A stretch of DNA of 64,000 nt from Ohtaekwangia sp966211525 (GCA_966211525.1 CBIHOZ010000006.1:22521-86520), one strand, 5' to 3'; positions 52,213 through 61,529 are shown, counted from the stretch's first letter. The notes: generated from the letters alone by a model not told the origin. Numbers and translations: made by a program.

Positions 52213-53277
52213 TTAGTGAATACCGGAGCCCAAGTATGAATCAACGTTCTGTTGTGTGATCACTTCCAGCGGGAAAAGATCGGTGCCTGGAGTTCCTTTC
52301 TTGAACATCAAGTGATTAACCAGGTGACTGATACCTAATGACGCTTGTCGCTTTGGATTCTGGTTGATCAGGAAATCGATGATGCCGCTCTTCAGGTATC
52401 TTAAATTTTCGTCCAGTATATCGTATCCAACCAGGCGAATATCTTTTTTACCATGCTTCTCCAGTAATGATGCTGTTACGGCAGTTCCTTTGGAAGTACT
52501 TACGAAGATGCCGCGCAATGCAGGATCTTCTAATAATTCTTCAAGCTGTTTATTGAATGAAGGATCTTTGGGATTGAGGATAAAATCGATGATGGTAAAA
52601 TTGCTCTTGCCTTTATCTTTAAAGTATTCGCGAAAACCTTTTTCTTTTTCCAGCAAGTGAACGGAGTCGTGAATGTCTTCGTCAATGTGCAATACAGCCA
52701 GTGTACCCGATTCTGTCAACCCGAAGTGTAACAATTCAGCGCCCACTCTTCCGCTTTGATACAGGTTCTGTCCTATAAAACTTAGCGGAGATGCTTCCGG
52801 TATATTGGTGTTGAAGAGAACATACGGTATATCTGTTTCACGAAAGAGTTCGAAGATTGGTAATGCTTCGTGATAAAATATAGGGGCAATTAATATACCA
52901 TCGGGTTTAGCGAGATATACCTCATGCGCCATTTTCTGAAATGAATTTTTATCAAGCAGATCGAAGAGAAACAATTCAACCTGTATACCATATTGAGCCC
53001 ATTCCGTTTGTGCCTGTGTTATACCAAGGTTGGATTGTGCCCAGTATGGATCTTGCTTCGGATCAGGAAGCAGCGCTGCTATTCTGTAATTTTTATTGGA
53101 GCCCAACGTGCGGGCTATCAGGTTTGGTTTGTAGTCGATCTGCTCCATTACTTCCGTAACCTTCTTCAAGGCTTCCGGCGATACTCTTCCGCGGTTGTGT
53201 AATACGCGGTCTACCGTACCTACAGAAACACCGGCCAGCTTGGCGATGTCTTTAATGCGAATATTCTTATCAACCAT
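52213..53277 (-). CDS. LacI-family transcriptional regulator
   Basis: This 354-residue protein has the LacI DNA-binding head at residues 6-55 (IRIKDIAKLAGVSVGTVDRV then LHNRGRVSPEALKKV, and the hinge YKPNLIARTLGS). A periplasmic-binding-like sugar sensor follows (RIAALLPDPKQDPYWAQSNL, DGILIAPIFYHEALPIFELF, RLVGYDILDENLRYL). Most close relatives sense sugars or sugar phosphates. It diverges from the sigma/FecR/SusCD locus across a gene-poor stretch that contains a perfect 20-base palindrome, a likely operator for itself and perhaps for the genes on the other side. Confidence 0.92.
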   Translation of the reverse strand: MVDKNIRIKDIAKLAGVSVGTVDRVLHNRGRVSPEALKKVTEVMEQIDYKPNLIARTLGSNKNYRIAALLPDPKQDPYWAQSNLGITQAQTEWAQYGIQVELFLFDLLDKNSFQKMAHEVYLAKPDGILIAPIFYHEALPIFELFRETDIPYVLFNTNIPEASPLSFIGQNLYQSGRVGAELLHFGLTESGTLAVLHIDEDIHDSVHLLEKEKGFREYFKDKGKSNFTIIDFILNPKDPSFNKQLEELLEDPALRGIFVSTSKGTAVTASLLEKHGKKDIRLVGYDILDENLRYLKSGIIDFLINQNPKRQASLGISHLVNHLMFKKGTPGTDLFPLEVITQQNVDSYLGSGIH

Positions 53278-53353
53278 ACTCTAAAATTCAGAATTGTGTT
53301 TTGTGCGAAAACGTTATAAAAAGGCGGTTTACAAATGTTTTCGAACACAAATT

Positions 53354-53373
53354 AAATGTGTGCGCACACATTT
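53354..53373. promoter_or_regulatory. Perfect 20-base palindrome, candidate LacI-type operator
   Basis: AAATGTGTGCGCACACATTT is fully self-complementary and lies 77 bases upstream of the lacI-type start codon. A looser inverted pair (TTGTGCGAAAAC at 53301-53312 and GTTTTCGAACACAA at 53337-53350) lies between it and the gene. Confidence 0.6.
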
Positions 53374-53419
53374 TAAAAATTTTCTTGCTTTTATTTCTTT
53401 CATATTCTACTTTGGACTT

Positions 53420-53500
53420 ATGATTTCGCTGTCGGAATATTTTCCCGGACGCGTTTTCGTGCAGAAGAAAGTTTTTATTCCCAAACCAAAACCAAAATGA
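53420..53500 (+). CDS. Candidate 26-residue peptide 1 (basic, Pro-rich end)
   Basis: The frame encodes MISLSEYFPGRVFVQKKVFI then PKPKPK. It lies after the 20-base palindrome. TTG at 53385 and TACTTTG at 53408 (one base short of TAnnTTTG) could form a promoter, which would start transcription near this ATG. The stop overlaps the ATG of the next small frame (ATGA at 53497-53500). No family is recognised. Both frames may also be chance ORFs in a non-coding RNA, so confidence is low. Confidence 0.25.
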   Translation: MISLSEYFPGRVFVQKKVFIPKPKPK

Positions 53501-53583
53501 AAAATGTTTACAACCCCTGCTGCACTGCCTTTTCGGGCAACCAAGCAGGTAACGGCTCTTCGGCAGCCTCTGATTCTCCTTAA
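53497..53583 (+). CDS. Candidate 28-residue peptide 2 (Cys-Cys, Ser/Asn/Gly-rich)
   Basis: The frame encodes MKNVYNPCCTAFSGNQAGNG then SSAASDSP and begins inside the stop of peptide 1. The double Cys followed by a small-residue tail is unusual. Downstream are a hairpin at 53614-53635 (ATGAAGT and ACTTCAT) and an 11-bp terminator-like stem at 53766-53792. Nothing in the sequence proves translation. Confidence 0.25.
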   Translation: MKNVYNPCCTAFSGNQAGNGSSAASDSP

Positions 53584-53765
53584 AGCACTTTATATATTCT
53601 CTCAATCTAAAGAATGAAGTTCTGCGGTACTTCATCGGATAGATGCAGAAGGAGTATAGCATGATTCAAATATTCCCATAACTAGTAAGCGTTCGTGCTT
53701 CCGGTTATAAAAGATACTCAGTGTACTCGTTATAGGTTTAAGAGTACATTTGGTTTGGTTGAGTT

Positions 53766-53795
53766 AGTAGGGTAGGTCCAGCCTGCCCTACTCTT
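53766..53795 (+). terminator. Terminator-like stem-loop in the lacI-sigma gap
   Basis: AGTAGGGTAGG and CCTGCCCTACT pair over 11 bp with one G-U pair and a 5-base loop, followed by CTTTAAAG. It suggests that an RNA from the 53.4-53.6 kb stretch ends here. The rest of the gap, 53796-54118, holds no feature I can name except the short palindrome TACGGCCGTA at 53961-53970. Confidence 0.5.
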
Positions 53796-54118
53796 TAAAG
53801 AAGTATATACTCAGCCGTATTTGAATCGTTGATTTCTTTTGTTCTATACTGCGCTCGCATTAGCATAAGCGTGTGGTGCAGGTTGATGAAGGGTAACTGA
53901 AAGTTATTGCATACACAGACAGTTGTTTTATATGCAGCGTACTGTAAATGTTGTTTTGCGTACGGCCGTATATGGTGTAGGGATAGTGAGGTAGGAGTCT
54001 CGTTTATTCAACAACTTTTCTTTCGGGTTTGTATTTCGTTTTATTAGTCAATTGCAGCGGATTGTTATAGGCTGGTATATATATATAGTATCCGGTATAT
54101 AACGCATGCGGCAATGGC

Positions 54119-54739
54119 GTGAATCCAAGAACTGTGCTTGCTCATCTTCCACCATATCAAGAAAACGATGTGCTACAGCAGCTAGCCCTCGGGAGCGAAT
54201 CAGCTTTTAAACAGCTGTACGACCGCTACTGGCATAGCATCTATAAAGTAACCAAGCGATATACCCGGTCATCTGCGCTGGCGGAAGATATTGTTCAGGA
54301 AATATTCTCTACGCTGTGGAACAAACGATCAGAATTTACGGAAGTACTTCACCTGGAGTATTACCTGATTACCATGGCGAAAAACCTCACGTACAAAACA
54401 CTTCGCAAGCTGGCGTATGAAGAACACGCAAAAAGTAAATTTACCCTGGAGCGTACGCTGGTAGATGACAGCCTCGATGATTTTCTGCTCGAGAAACAGT
54501 ACGAACAACTCGTGCAGCAGGCTGTAAAGTTATTGCCTACGCAGCAAAAGCAGGTGTTTCAAATGGCCAAAGTCGAAGGACTGAGTCACGAGGTGATTGC
54601 TCAACAACTGAATATATCCCGGCTCACCGTAAAAACACACATGGCCAAAGCGTTGCAGTTTATTCGTCATTATCTGCAGCCACACGTAGGTACCTATGTC
54701 TTGCATTTCATCATGTTTAAAATGGTGATGATGTTATAG
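54119..54739 (+). CDS. ECF sigma factor of the FecI/Bacteroidetes SusCD-associated type
   Basis: This 206-residue sigma-70 family protein has region 2 in FKQLYDRYWHSIYKVTKRYT, then AEDIVQEIFSTLWNKR, and region 4 in LPTQQKQVFQMAKVEGLSHE, then VIAQQLNISRLTVKTHMAKAL. It is expected to be held by the FecR protein encoded next and to transcribe the SusC/SusD genes. The only in-frame start before region 2 is GTG at 54119; nearby ATGs at 54106 and 54114 are in other frames. The C-terminal FKMVMML tail is hydrophobic, which is common for this group. An inverted repeat (GAAGTATAG at 54764 and CTATACTTC at 54797) follows. Confidence 0.9.
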   Translation: MNPRTVLAHLPPYQENDVLQQLALGSESAFKQLYDRYWHSIYKVTKRYTRSSALAEDIVQEIFSTLWNKRSEFTEVLHLEYYLITMAKNLTYKTLRKLAYEEHAKSKFTLERTLVDDSLDDFLLEKQYEQLVQQAVKLLPTQQKQVFQMAKVEGLSHEVIAQQLNISRLTVKTHMAKALQFIRHYLQPHVGTYVLHFIMFKMVMML

Positions 54740-55018
54740 GTAAAATTTGTTTTTGATGTCAACGAAGTATAGTGCTAACGGATGATCTTTCCGGTGCTAT
54801 ACTTCTATACTATATCTGGTATTTAAACACCGTTGTGGTGTTGCGGAGCACTGTTGCAGTTCCGTTCTGTTTTCTATTGTCCTTCACTTGCTGACAGATT
54901 TAAAAAATATTTAATTTTTTTTTAACAGCGACTACACCTTCCACCTTCCTCAGGTACTCTTTACCTATAGAAGGCAGAAATAAGACTATACTATAGATGC
55001 CACTATTCTAAAAAGAAT

Positions 55019-56116
55019 ATGAACAACCTGGACGACCTGATACAACGATACCTGAATAATACAGCTTCTGATGAAGAGCGCGCCACGTTAATGGCGATGA
55101 TTCGTTCGGGGCAGTTTGAAGGTGATATAAAGGATATGATCTCGGAAGAACTGCGTGCTGAAATGCTACGCAACCAGGTGCCCGACCTGGCAGCACAGGC
55201 AAAGTCTGAGGCAATCTTTAAGAAGATATTGGAGCAAACTATACCCGAGCCGGAAAAAATGTGGATCGATCGTAACGATGCGATCACAGCAAAGGGCAAC
55301 AAGTCCTGGCGGTTTGTGTGGTATGCTGCTGCTGCTTTCCTGTTGCTTGCAACGGTAGGGATACTGGTTTATACACAGCGTTCACAGCCTCAACCTGAAA
55401 CCGCTTTTGTGCAACAGCCGGATACCAGTTGGGTAAAGATCTTTAACGGACAGACGCACGTTGAAAAAATTACCATGGAGGATGGCAGCGTTATATCGCT
55501 TGAGCCCGGCAGTGAAATTCAATATCCTAAACAGTTTGGCGATAAACGTGAGATCTGCCTTTCAGGCGAAGCATTTTTCGAAATCGCGAAAGATGCAGCA
55601 CATCCCTTCCTGGTATATACCAATGAAGTAACAACCAAAGTGCTGGGTACAAGCTTTCGCATCAAGGCACATCGAAAGTCAAAAGAAATTATAGTAGCCG
55701 TATCAACCGGTAAAGTATCTGTATTTGCAAAAGCGGCTGATGCTGCTGCCGAGAACATGCAGGAGGTTACACTTACACCGAATTTGCAGGCAGTATATGA
55801 TCGCATGCAGCAAATTGTAGTGAAGAAAATAGTAGAGCACCCAAGTGTTCTGAAGCCACCATCAACCAAAAATTACTACACCAATGTAAAAGTGGTAAAC
55901 CTGCTGAACGCGCTAAGCGAGAGCTATGGTGTTGAAATAAAATATAGCGAAACGATGCTGGCGAACTGTACTCTTACTACCGACATTATGGATGAAGAAG
56001 GTTTGTACGACCAGCTTGAAGTAATCTGTAACGCACTGGGCGCCCACTATGCCATGGAGGGAGCCACCATCGTAATTGAATCCAATGGCTGTGAAAAAAG
56101 TAATGTTAAACCTTAA
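55019..56116 (+). CDS. FecR-family anti-sigma factor
   Basis: This 365-residue protein has an N-terminal cytoplasmic sigma-binding part (LDDLIQRYLNNTASDEERAT), a single transmembrane helix at about 100-122 (VWYAAAAFLLLATVGILVYT), a FecR domain (ITMEDGSVISLEPGSEIQYP then GEAFFEIAKDAAHPFLVYTN), and a C-terminal DUF4974 domain (VKVVNLLNALSESYGVEIKY). In the usual model the TonB-dependent receptor signals through FecR to release the sigma factor. The gene sits between the sigma factor and susC, in the standard order. Its stop is followed by a weak hairpin at about 56162-56200 before susC. Confidence 0.92.
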   Translation: MNNLDDLIQRYLNNTASDEERATLMAMIRSGQFEGDIKDMISEELRAEMLRNQVPDLAAQAKSEAIFKKILEQTIPEPEKMWIDRNDAITAKGNKSWRFVWYAAAAFLLLATVGILVYTQRSQPQPETAFVQQPDTSWVKIFNGQTHVEKITMEDGSVISLEPGSEIQYPKQFGDKREICLSGEAFFEIAKDAAHPFLVYTNEVTTKVLGTSFRIKAHRKSKEIIVAVSTGKVSVFAKAADAAAENMQEVTLTPNLQAVYDRMQQIVVKKIVEHPSVLKPPSTKNYYTNVKVVNLLNALSESYGVEIKYSETMLANCTLTTDIMDEEGLYDQLEVICNALGAHYAMEGATIVIESNGCEKSNVKP

Positions 56117-56269
56117 CCTGCTGTGCCTATGAAATAAGCCTACAGAAATACATATAAAAAAAGAGGCCGATGATGTTGCGAGCATCACCAGCCCTTTTCC
56201 AGGTGGCATGATGGAGATCATGCAGCCTCATAGTTTTTGCCCTTGTTCAAAACAAAAACATTTCAATTT

Positions 56270-59200
56270 ATGAATAAACCTAAACCGGTTCAAGAAACAT
56301 TATTGTTTCTTATGAGAGTTACATTGATTCATATTCTCCTGACAACCTTCTCCGTAGCGTTCGTGTATGCAGTGGACACTATGGGACAGAAGGTGCTGGA
56401 TAAAAAAATTACACTGGATGTTGAAAGTGAAGACTTCCAACAAGCGCTCATCAAGATCAGCGAGCAGGCTAAAGTAAAATTTGCATATAGCCCCGAGCTG
56501 GTAGAAGATCAGAAACGTGTTACCCTGCACGTGAAAGATGCAAAACTAGAAGAAGTACTGGCTGCCTTACTGGGGCCGGACGTAAACTATAAAGTTGTTG
56601 GTAAACGTATTGTACTTCGCCCGGTAAATCCCGATCGCGAAGATGCGAGTAAAAGCGATGCAGATACTCGTGCCATACCTGATCCCGTTACTGTATCGGG
56701 TACGGTTAAGGATGGTTCGGGCGCACCGATACCAGGTGTGTCGGTGTTGGTGAAGGGTACATCGAATGGTACCACTACCGATACGGATGGTAAATTTACC
56801 ATCACCGTCAATTCCGAAAATGATATACTCGTAATCTCCTTTATTGGTTATGCTACGCAGGAAGTTGCCGTGCAGAACAAAACTTCAATAGATGTAGTAT
56901 TGGCTGAGGATGTTACCGAACTGAATGAAGTTGTTGTAACAGCACTGGGTATTGAGAAAGAAAGAAAATCGCTGGGATATTCAGTAACAGAAGTAAAAGG
57001 CGAACAGTTTACACAGGCGCGCGAGATCAACGTTGCAAACTCACTCGTAGGTAAAGTTGCCGGTGTAAATGTCAGCTCTGTAGCAGGTGGTCCGGGTGCA
57101 TCAACGAGTGTAATCATCCGCGGTGCTTCAACACTTACCGGTAGCAATCAGCCGCTCTATGTAATCAATGGTGTGCCGATGAGTAACGAGAGTGCTCAAT
57201 TGGTGGGTCGCTGGGTAAATGAGACAGACCGTGGTGATGGTATCGGAAATATAAATCCGGATGATATTGAGTCTATATCGGTACTGAAAGGTGCAGCCGC
57301 AGCAGCGCTATACGGATCGCGTGCAAAGGCCGGTGTTATACTTATTACTACGAAGAGCGGTAAAGGTGCCGGCACGATCGAACTGAATTCAAATTTTGTT
57401 GCTGAGTCTGTTATGGATTTGACTGACTGGCAATATGAATATGGTTTAGGTAGCAACGGAACAAAGCCTGCTACACAACAGGCTGCACTGGATGCCGGTA
57501 ACAGCAGCTGGGGTGCTAAACTTGACGGATCGAATGTAATTAACTTCGATGGTGTATCACGCCCCTATACCGCGCATAAAAATAACATGGAAGATTTTTA
57601 TCGCACCGGTAGCACATTTACTAATACACTTTCTTTCAGCAAAGGATTGGACAACGGAGGTATACGTTTATCCGCAAGCAACCTGAAAAATACTTCGATC
57701 ATTCCGAACGCAGGTCTGAAGAGAAATTCATTCAACCTGTCTGTTAACTTTTCACCTGTAAAAAGATTTACAGTTGATGCTCGCGCAAACTATGTAGTAG
57801 ATGATGTGAAGAACCGCCCGTTACTTTCGGATGGTGCCGGTAACGCTAACTTCCAGGCGATGTTCCTTCCAACAAGCATGAACATTAATGATCTGAAGCC
57901 TGGTACAAAAGAGGATGGCTCCGAGTTGTCATTCACTAACAATACCTATGCAACCAACCCATGGTTTGCTGCCGATAAATTTATCAACAATACGAAACGT
58001 GAGCGCTTCATCGGATCGATGACGATGCGTTATACATTCGATAACGGCTTCTTTGTTCAGGGACGTGCCGGTCGCGATTCCTATACCGATCGTATGACAA
58101 ACGTGGTGCCTTCCGGTACAGCATATTTACCGATAGGTCGTGTTACGGAAACAACAACCAAGTTCTATGAATTGAATGCAGATGTACTCATCGGAAAACA
58201 ATTCAAAGTAGGAACTGATTTTGTGATCACTCCGAATTTAGGAGCGAACCTGCGCAAACAGGAAGCTGAAATGTCGCAGCTTATTGGTAATGATTTAGCG
58301 GTGCCATTTACCTATAGCATTACCAACGCAAAGAATAAGACAGTAAACTATACCGATTTTAACCAGGAAATTCAATCCGTATACGGAACACTCGAACTTG
58401 CTTACAAGAATTATTTATTCGTAACAGCAACAGGTCGTAACGACTGGTTCTCGACCCTGGCTGTGCCGGGAGTAAATCTGTCAGCATCGGCAATGGATAT
58501 ATTCTATCCTTCGGTGAGTGGTTCATTTGTATTCTCTGAACTTTGGAACTTAGGACAGTCATTTACCTTTGGTAAACTGCGTGCCGGTTATGCTAAAGTA
58601 GGTCAGGCTACAGATCCATATCAGACTGTATTGAACTATGGTATCGATGCGCGTACTGTAAACGGATATCCGATTGGTACGATCATCAACACGGCTATAC
58701 CAAACAGCGAACTGAAACCATCTGAAGCAACCGAAATTGAAGTAGGTACGGAATTAGGTTTCTTCGACAACCGGGTGCGCTTAGACCTGACGTGGTATAA
58801 CAAAAAATCTACAAACGAAATTGTAAAAGCTCCTGCTTCGATCACATCCGGATATACTTCGGTGGTGTTGAACATTGGTGAGTTGAAGAACACTGGTTTG
58901 GAAATGTTGCTCACGACATCGCCTGTTAAGAAGCAGGACTTCCAGTGGGTATCATCACTCAACGGTTCTGTAAACAACAACGAAGTTGTTAAACTGGCTG
59001 AAGGACAGAAGTCATTGGCAGTAGGAGAGTCACGCAGTGGTAACGGCTTTACACAACATATAGTAGGTGAAGCTGCACACCAGATCATGGCGTTCGATTA
59101 CCTGCGCGATGCTGATGGACAAATTGTAGTAAATGCAAATGGAGTTCCGCAGCGTGGCGATCTGAAATCATTCGGTTCTGCCTATCACAAATGGACAGCC

Positions 59201-59662
59201 GGCTGGAACAACGAATTCTCTTATAAGCAATTCTCGATGTCGTTCCTGATCGATGGTAAATTTGGTGGTAAGATATTCTCGGCTACCGATTACTACGGCT
59301 ATCAGTTTGGTTTGCATAAAGCAACGCTGGTTGGTCGTGACGAAACATTTGGTGAGAACAATGCTTCATCACAACGTTACTATGGCGATTTCTCTAACAA
59401 CGTATCATCAACGTTTGTGCACGATGCAAGCTTCATCAAGTTCCGTCAGTTTACACTGGGATATACTATACCTGGTCAGGTGCTGAACAATGCCGTGAAG
59501 AGTGTTACGGTCAGCTTCGTTGCACGCAACCTGTTTATACTGATGAAGAAAACGGATAACATCGATCCGGAATCTAACTTCTCGAATTACGCTCCTGGTC
59601 TTGAACTGGGTGGTGTACCTCCGGTAAGAACCTATGGTTTCAACCTGAATGTTAAGTTCTAA
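56270..59662 (+). CDS. SusC/RagA-type TonB-dependent outer-membrane receptor
   Basis: This 1130-residue receptor has a signal sequence (LIHILLTTFSVAFVYA), then an STN domain at about 45-115 (FQQALIKISEQAKVKFAYSP), marking it as a signalling receptor for FecR. A carboxypeptidase-regulatory-like domain at about 150-230 follows (VSGTVKDGSGAPIPGVSVLV), then the plug with the SusC hallmark LNEVVVTALGIEKERKSLGY, and a 22-strand barrel ending RTYGFNLNVKF. It takes up an oligomer with the lipoprotein encoded next. The frame extends to a TTG at 56237, but the ATG at 56270 is preferred. No glycosidase or peptidase is nearby, so the substrate is unknown. Confidence 0.94.
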   Translation: MNKPKPVQETLLFLMRVTLIHILLTTFSVAFVYAVDTMGQKVLDKKITLDVESEDFQQALIKISEQAKVKFAYSPELVEDQKRVTLHVKDAKLEEVLAALLGPDVNYKVVGKRIVLRPVNPDREDASKSDADTRAIPDPVTVSGTVKDGSGAPIPGVSVLVKGTSNGTTTDTDGKFTITVNSENDILVISFIGYATQEVAVQNKTSIDVVLAEDVTELNEVVVTALGIEKERKSLGYSVTEVKGEQFTQAREINVANSLVGKVAGVNVSSVAGGPGASTSVIIRGASTLTGSNQPLYVINGVPMSNESAQLVGRWVNETDRGDGIGNINPDDIESISVLKGAAAAALYGSRAKAGVILITTKSGKGAGTIELNSNFVAESVMDLTDWQYEYGLGSNGTKPATQQAALDAGNSSWGAKLDGSNVINFDGVSRPYTAHKNNMEDFYRTGSTFTNTLSFSKGLDNGGIRLSASNLKNTSIIPNAGLKRNSFNLSVNFSPVKRFTVDARANYVVDDVKNRPLLSDGAGNANFQAMFLPTSMNINDLKPGTKEDGSELSFTNNTYATNPWFAADKFINNTKRERFIGSMTMRYTFDNGFFVQGRAGRDSYTDRMTNVVPSGTAYLPIGRVTETTTKFYELNADVLIGKQFKVGTDFVITPNLGANLRKQEAEMSQLIGNDLAVPFTYSITNAKNKTVNYTDFNQEIQSVYGTLELAYKNYLFVTATGRNDWFSTLAVPGVNLSASAMDIFYPSVSGSFVFSELWNLGQSFTFGKLRAGYAKVGQATDPYQTVLNYGIDARTVNGYPIGTIINTAIPNSELKPSEATEIEVGTELGFFDNRVRLDLTWYNKKSTNEIVKAPASITSGYTSVVLNIGELKNTGLEMLLTTSPVKKQDFQWVSSLNGSVNNNEVVKLAEGQKSLAVGESRSGNGFTQHIVGEAAHQIMAFDYLRDADGQIVVNANGVPQRGDLKSFGSAYHKWTAGWNNEFSYKQFSMSFLIDGKFGGKIFSATDYYGYQFGLHKATLVGRDETFGENNASSQRYYGDFSNNVSSTFVHDASFIKFRQFTLGYTIPGQVLNNAVKSVTVSFVARNLFILMKKTDNIDPESNFSNYAPGLELGGVPPVRTYGFNLNVKF

Positions 59663-59691
59663 AGAAGTAACCACTATTATCGATTCAACTT

Positions 59692-61248
59692 ATGAAAAGA
59701 AAATTTCTGACCTATATATCATTAGCGGTTGCAGGCGCAATGATCTCAACAAGTTGTACAGATGACTTCGCTGAAACGAACACAGATCCTACAGCCTATA
59801 GCCCGGCGAACTATGAGCCTAATTATCTGTTGACAGCTTCACAACTCATGTATACCGGAAGCTCGGACAACGCGTATGAAACATGGCGCGGTAACCTGAT
59901 CTATGCTTCTACCATGATGCAACAGCTCTCTACCGTTATCGGGTATTGGGCCGGTGATAAATATATACTTAACCCTGACTATGCTTCTGCGTATTGGGAC
60001 AAAGCGTATCCGGACCAGGTTAAGCCTGTAGTAGAGTTGGTGCAGTTCACCAAAGACAAAGAGAAGTATAAGAACCTGCATCAGATCGGAAGAATTATGC
60101 GTGCACTTATTCTGCAGCGTGTAACCGACCTGTACGGTGATGTACCTTACTTCGATGCCGGTATGGGATACTATAGCAAGAACTATTTCCCGGTATACGA
60201 CAAGCAGGAAGATATATATACTGACTTGCTGAAGGAAATAGAAGAAGCGACCAATGCATTGGATGCTAGTGCAGACAAGCCTATCGGTGATATGATCTAT
60301 GATGGTGATATCGAGAAGTGGAAGCGCTTCGGTAATTCATTGTTGCTGCGTACCGCGATGCGTCTTACAAAGGTTGATCCTGAAAGAGCGAAGCAGTATG
60401 TAACCAAAGTTGCCGGTAAAACAATGCAGAGCAATGATGATAATGCTATTCTGCAACATGATGCCAGCGGCTCATGGACAACACAAAACAGGAACAGCAT
60501 TGTGTTGTTGAAAGGTCCGGAAAATCAGAACGTAAAACTTTCAAAGGCATACGTAGATTTCCTGAAGAACAATGATGATCCTCGTCTCGCAGTTATAGCT
60601 GTAACGAATCCTACATTCGATCCGTCTGGCAATGCTACCGGAGGAAATGCAGATCCGGATGTACAGAAAGGCATGCCGAATGGCTATGATCTCGGAGGCG
60701 TTCGCCCGATAACCGGTGCTCCCGGATACACTACCGTTGGAGATTATTCAAGTCTGAGTCCAAGCTTGTTAAGCCTTGCAGGTCCTTCCTTTATACTTAC
60801 CTATGCAGAGTCAGAGTTACTGCTGGCAGATGCAGCACAACGCTGGGGAGTTGGTGGCGATGCTGAGACACACTATAACAACGGAGTGAAGGCAGGTATA
60901 ACATACTTCAGTCAGTATCCGAATGTTGGCGATCTTGATGCTGCAGCGGATGATTACCTCGCGGCTCATCCATACAATGCAGCCAACGGTCTTGAAATGA
61001 TCAACACACAGTTCTGGGCGGCAACGTTACTCAATGGTTATGAAGCATGGTTCAACTGGAGAAGAACCGGTCTTCCGAATCTCACACCAGTAAATTACCC
61101 TGGCAATGCAACCAGCGGAAATATACCACGCAGATTCCCATACCCGGTATCAGAAGCAAACAACAACCCGATCAACTATAAAGCAGCACACGATGCAGTA
61201 CCCGGAGGTGATAACCTGTCCGGTCGTGTTTGGTGGGATAAACAATAG
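59692..61248 (+). CDS. SusD/RagB-type nutrient-binding outer-membrane lipoprotein
   Basis: This 518-residue lipoprotein has the lipobox in AGAMISTSC (Cys22) and a conserved start TDDFAETNTDPTAYSP. It belongs to the SusD-like group with NPNYLLT-like text (EPNYLLTASQLMY) and the TPR-rich core (KWKRFGNSLLLRTAMRL, ILTYAESELLLADAAQRWG). The C-terminal NPINYKAAH and GRVWWDKQ segments are typical of the group annotated as nutrient-binding SusD_2-like. It forms the lid of the SusC transporter encoded 29 bases upstream and is followed by a terminator at 61284. Confidence 0.92.
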   Translation: MKRKFLTYISLAVAGAMISTSCTDDFAETNTDPTAYSPANYEPNYLLTASQLMYTGSSDNAYETWRGNLIYASTMMQQLSTVIGYWAGDKYILNPDYASAYWDKAYPDQVKPVVELVQFTKDKEKYKNLHQIGRIMRALILQRVTDLYGDVPYFDAGMGYYSKNYFPVYDKQEDIYTDLLKEIEEATNALDASADKPIGDMIYDGDIEKWKRFGNSLLLRTAMRLTKVDPERAKQYVTKVAGKTMQSNDDNAILQHDASGSWTTQNRNSIVLLKGPENQNVKLSKAYVDFLKNNDDPRLAVIAVTNPTFDPSGNATGGNADPDVQKGMPNGYDLGGVRPITGAPGYTTVGDYSSLSPSLLSLAGPSFILTYAESELLLADAAQRWGVGGDAETHYNNGVKAGITYFSQYPNVGDLDAAADDYLAAHPYNAANGLEMINTQFWAATLLNGYEAWFNWRRTGLPNLTPVNYPGNATSGNIPRRFPYPVSEANNNPINYKAAHDAVPGGDNLSGRVWWDKQ

Positions 61249-61283
61249 CAACGTATCTCTCACGTAAATTTGGTTTAGAGAAG

Positions 61284-61318
61284 AAAGAGGCCCTTGGTTT
61301 TACCGGGGCCTTCTTTTT
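61284..61318 (+). terminator. Terminator after the SusD-type gene
   Basis: AAAGAGGCCC and GGGGCCTTCTTT form a stem with a T-rich loop and end in TTTTT. It closes the susCD transcript and directly touches the third repeat copy. Confidence 0.75.
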
Positions 61319-61440
61319 AGCTGCGAGCTTTGAGTTACGAGACACGAGCCAACGGAGAAGCTACTGGCCGCTCGCTTCCCAAGCCGTCATCGAAGATACA
61401 GATCAAAGGTTCTGCAGCCAGAAGCCGGCAGCCTGCAGCC
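61319..61440. repeat. Palindromic intergenic repeat, degenerate copy 3
   Basis: The left end, AGCTGCGAGCTTTGAGTTAC then GAGACACGAGCC, matches copies 1 and 2. The middle has GCTACTGGCC and CAGCCAGAAGCCGGCAGCC words. The right inverted end is eroded. It lies between susD and the glycosyltransferase gene. Confidence 0.5.
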
Positions 61441-61521
61441 CTTCTTGCAGCTATTTCAACGTTGCAACGATCGTCACGAAGGTTATTTCTTCCGTTCCCT
61501 TTTATCCTAAAACAGTCGTTT

Positions 61522-61529
61522 TATCTTTG
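61522..61529 (+). promoter_or_regulatory. Candidate -7 box for the glycosyltransferase gene (TATCTTTG)
   Basis: TATCTTTG fits TAnnTTTG. It overlaps the GTG at 61529, so if it is used the protein must start further on, at TTG 61553. Confidence 0.38.

Noticed and set aside
53294..53419. Longer N-terminal version of tiny peptide 1
   Set aside because: It would start before and read through the palindromic operator; the ATG at 53420 is more plausible if the peptide exists at all.
53288..53662. Minus-strand open frame of 124 codons in the lacI-sigma gap
   Set aside because: It runs through the 20-base palindrome and both hairpins, has a random Cys/Phe/Lys-rich composition and resembles no family.
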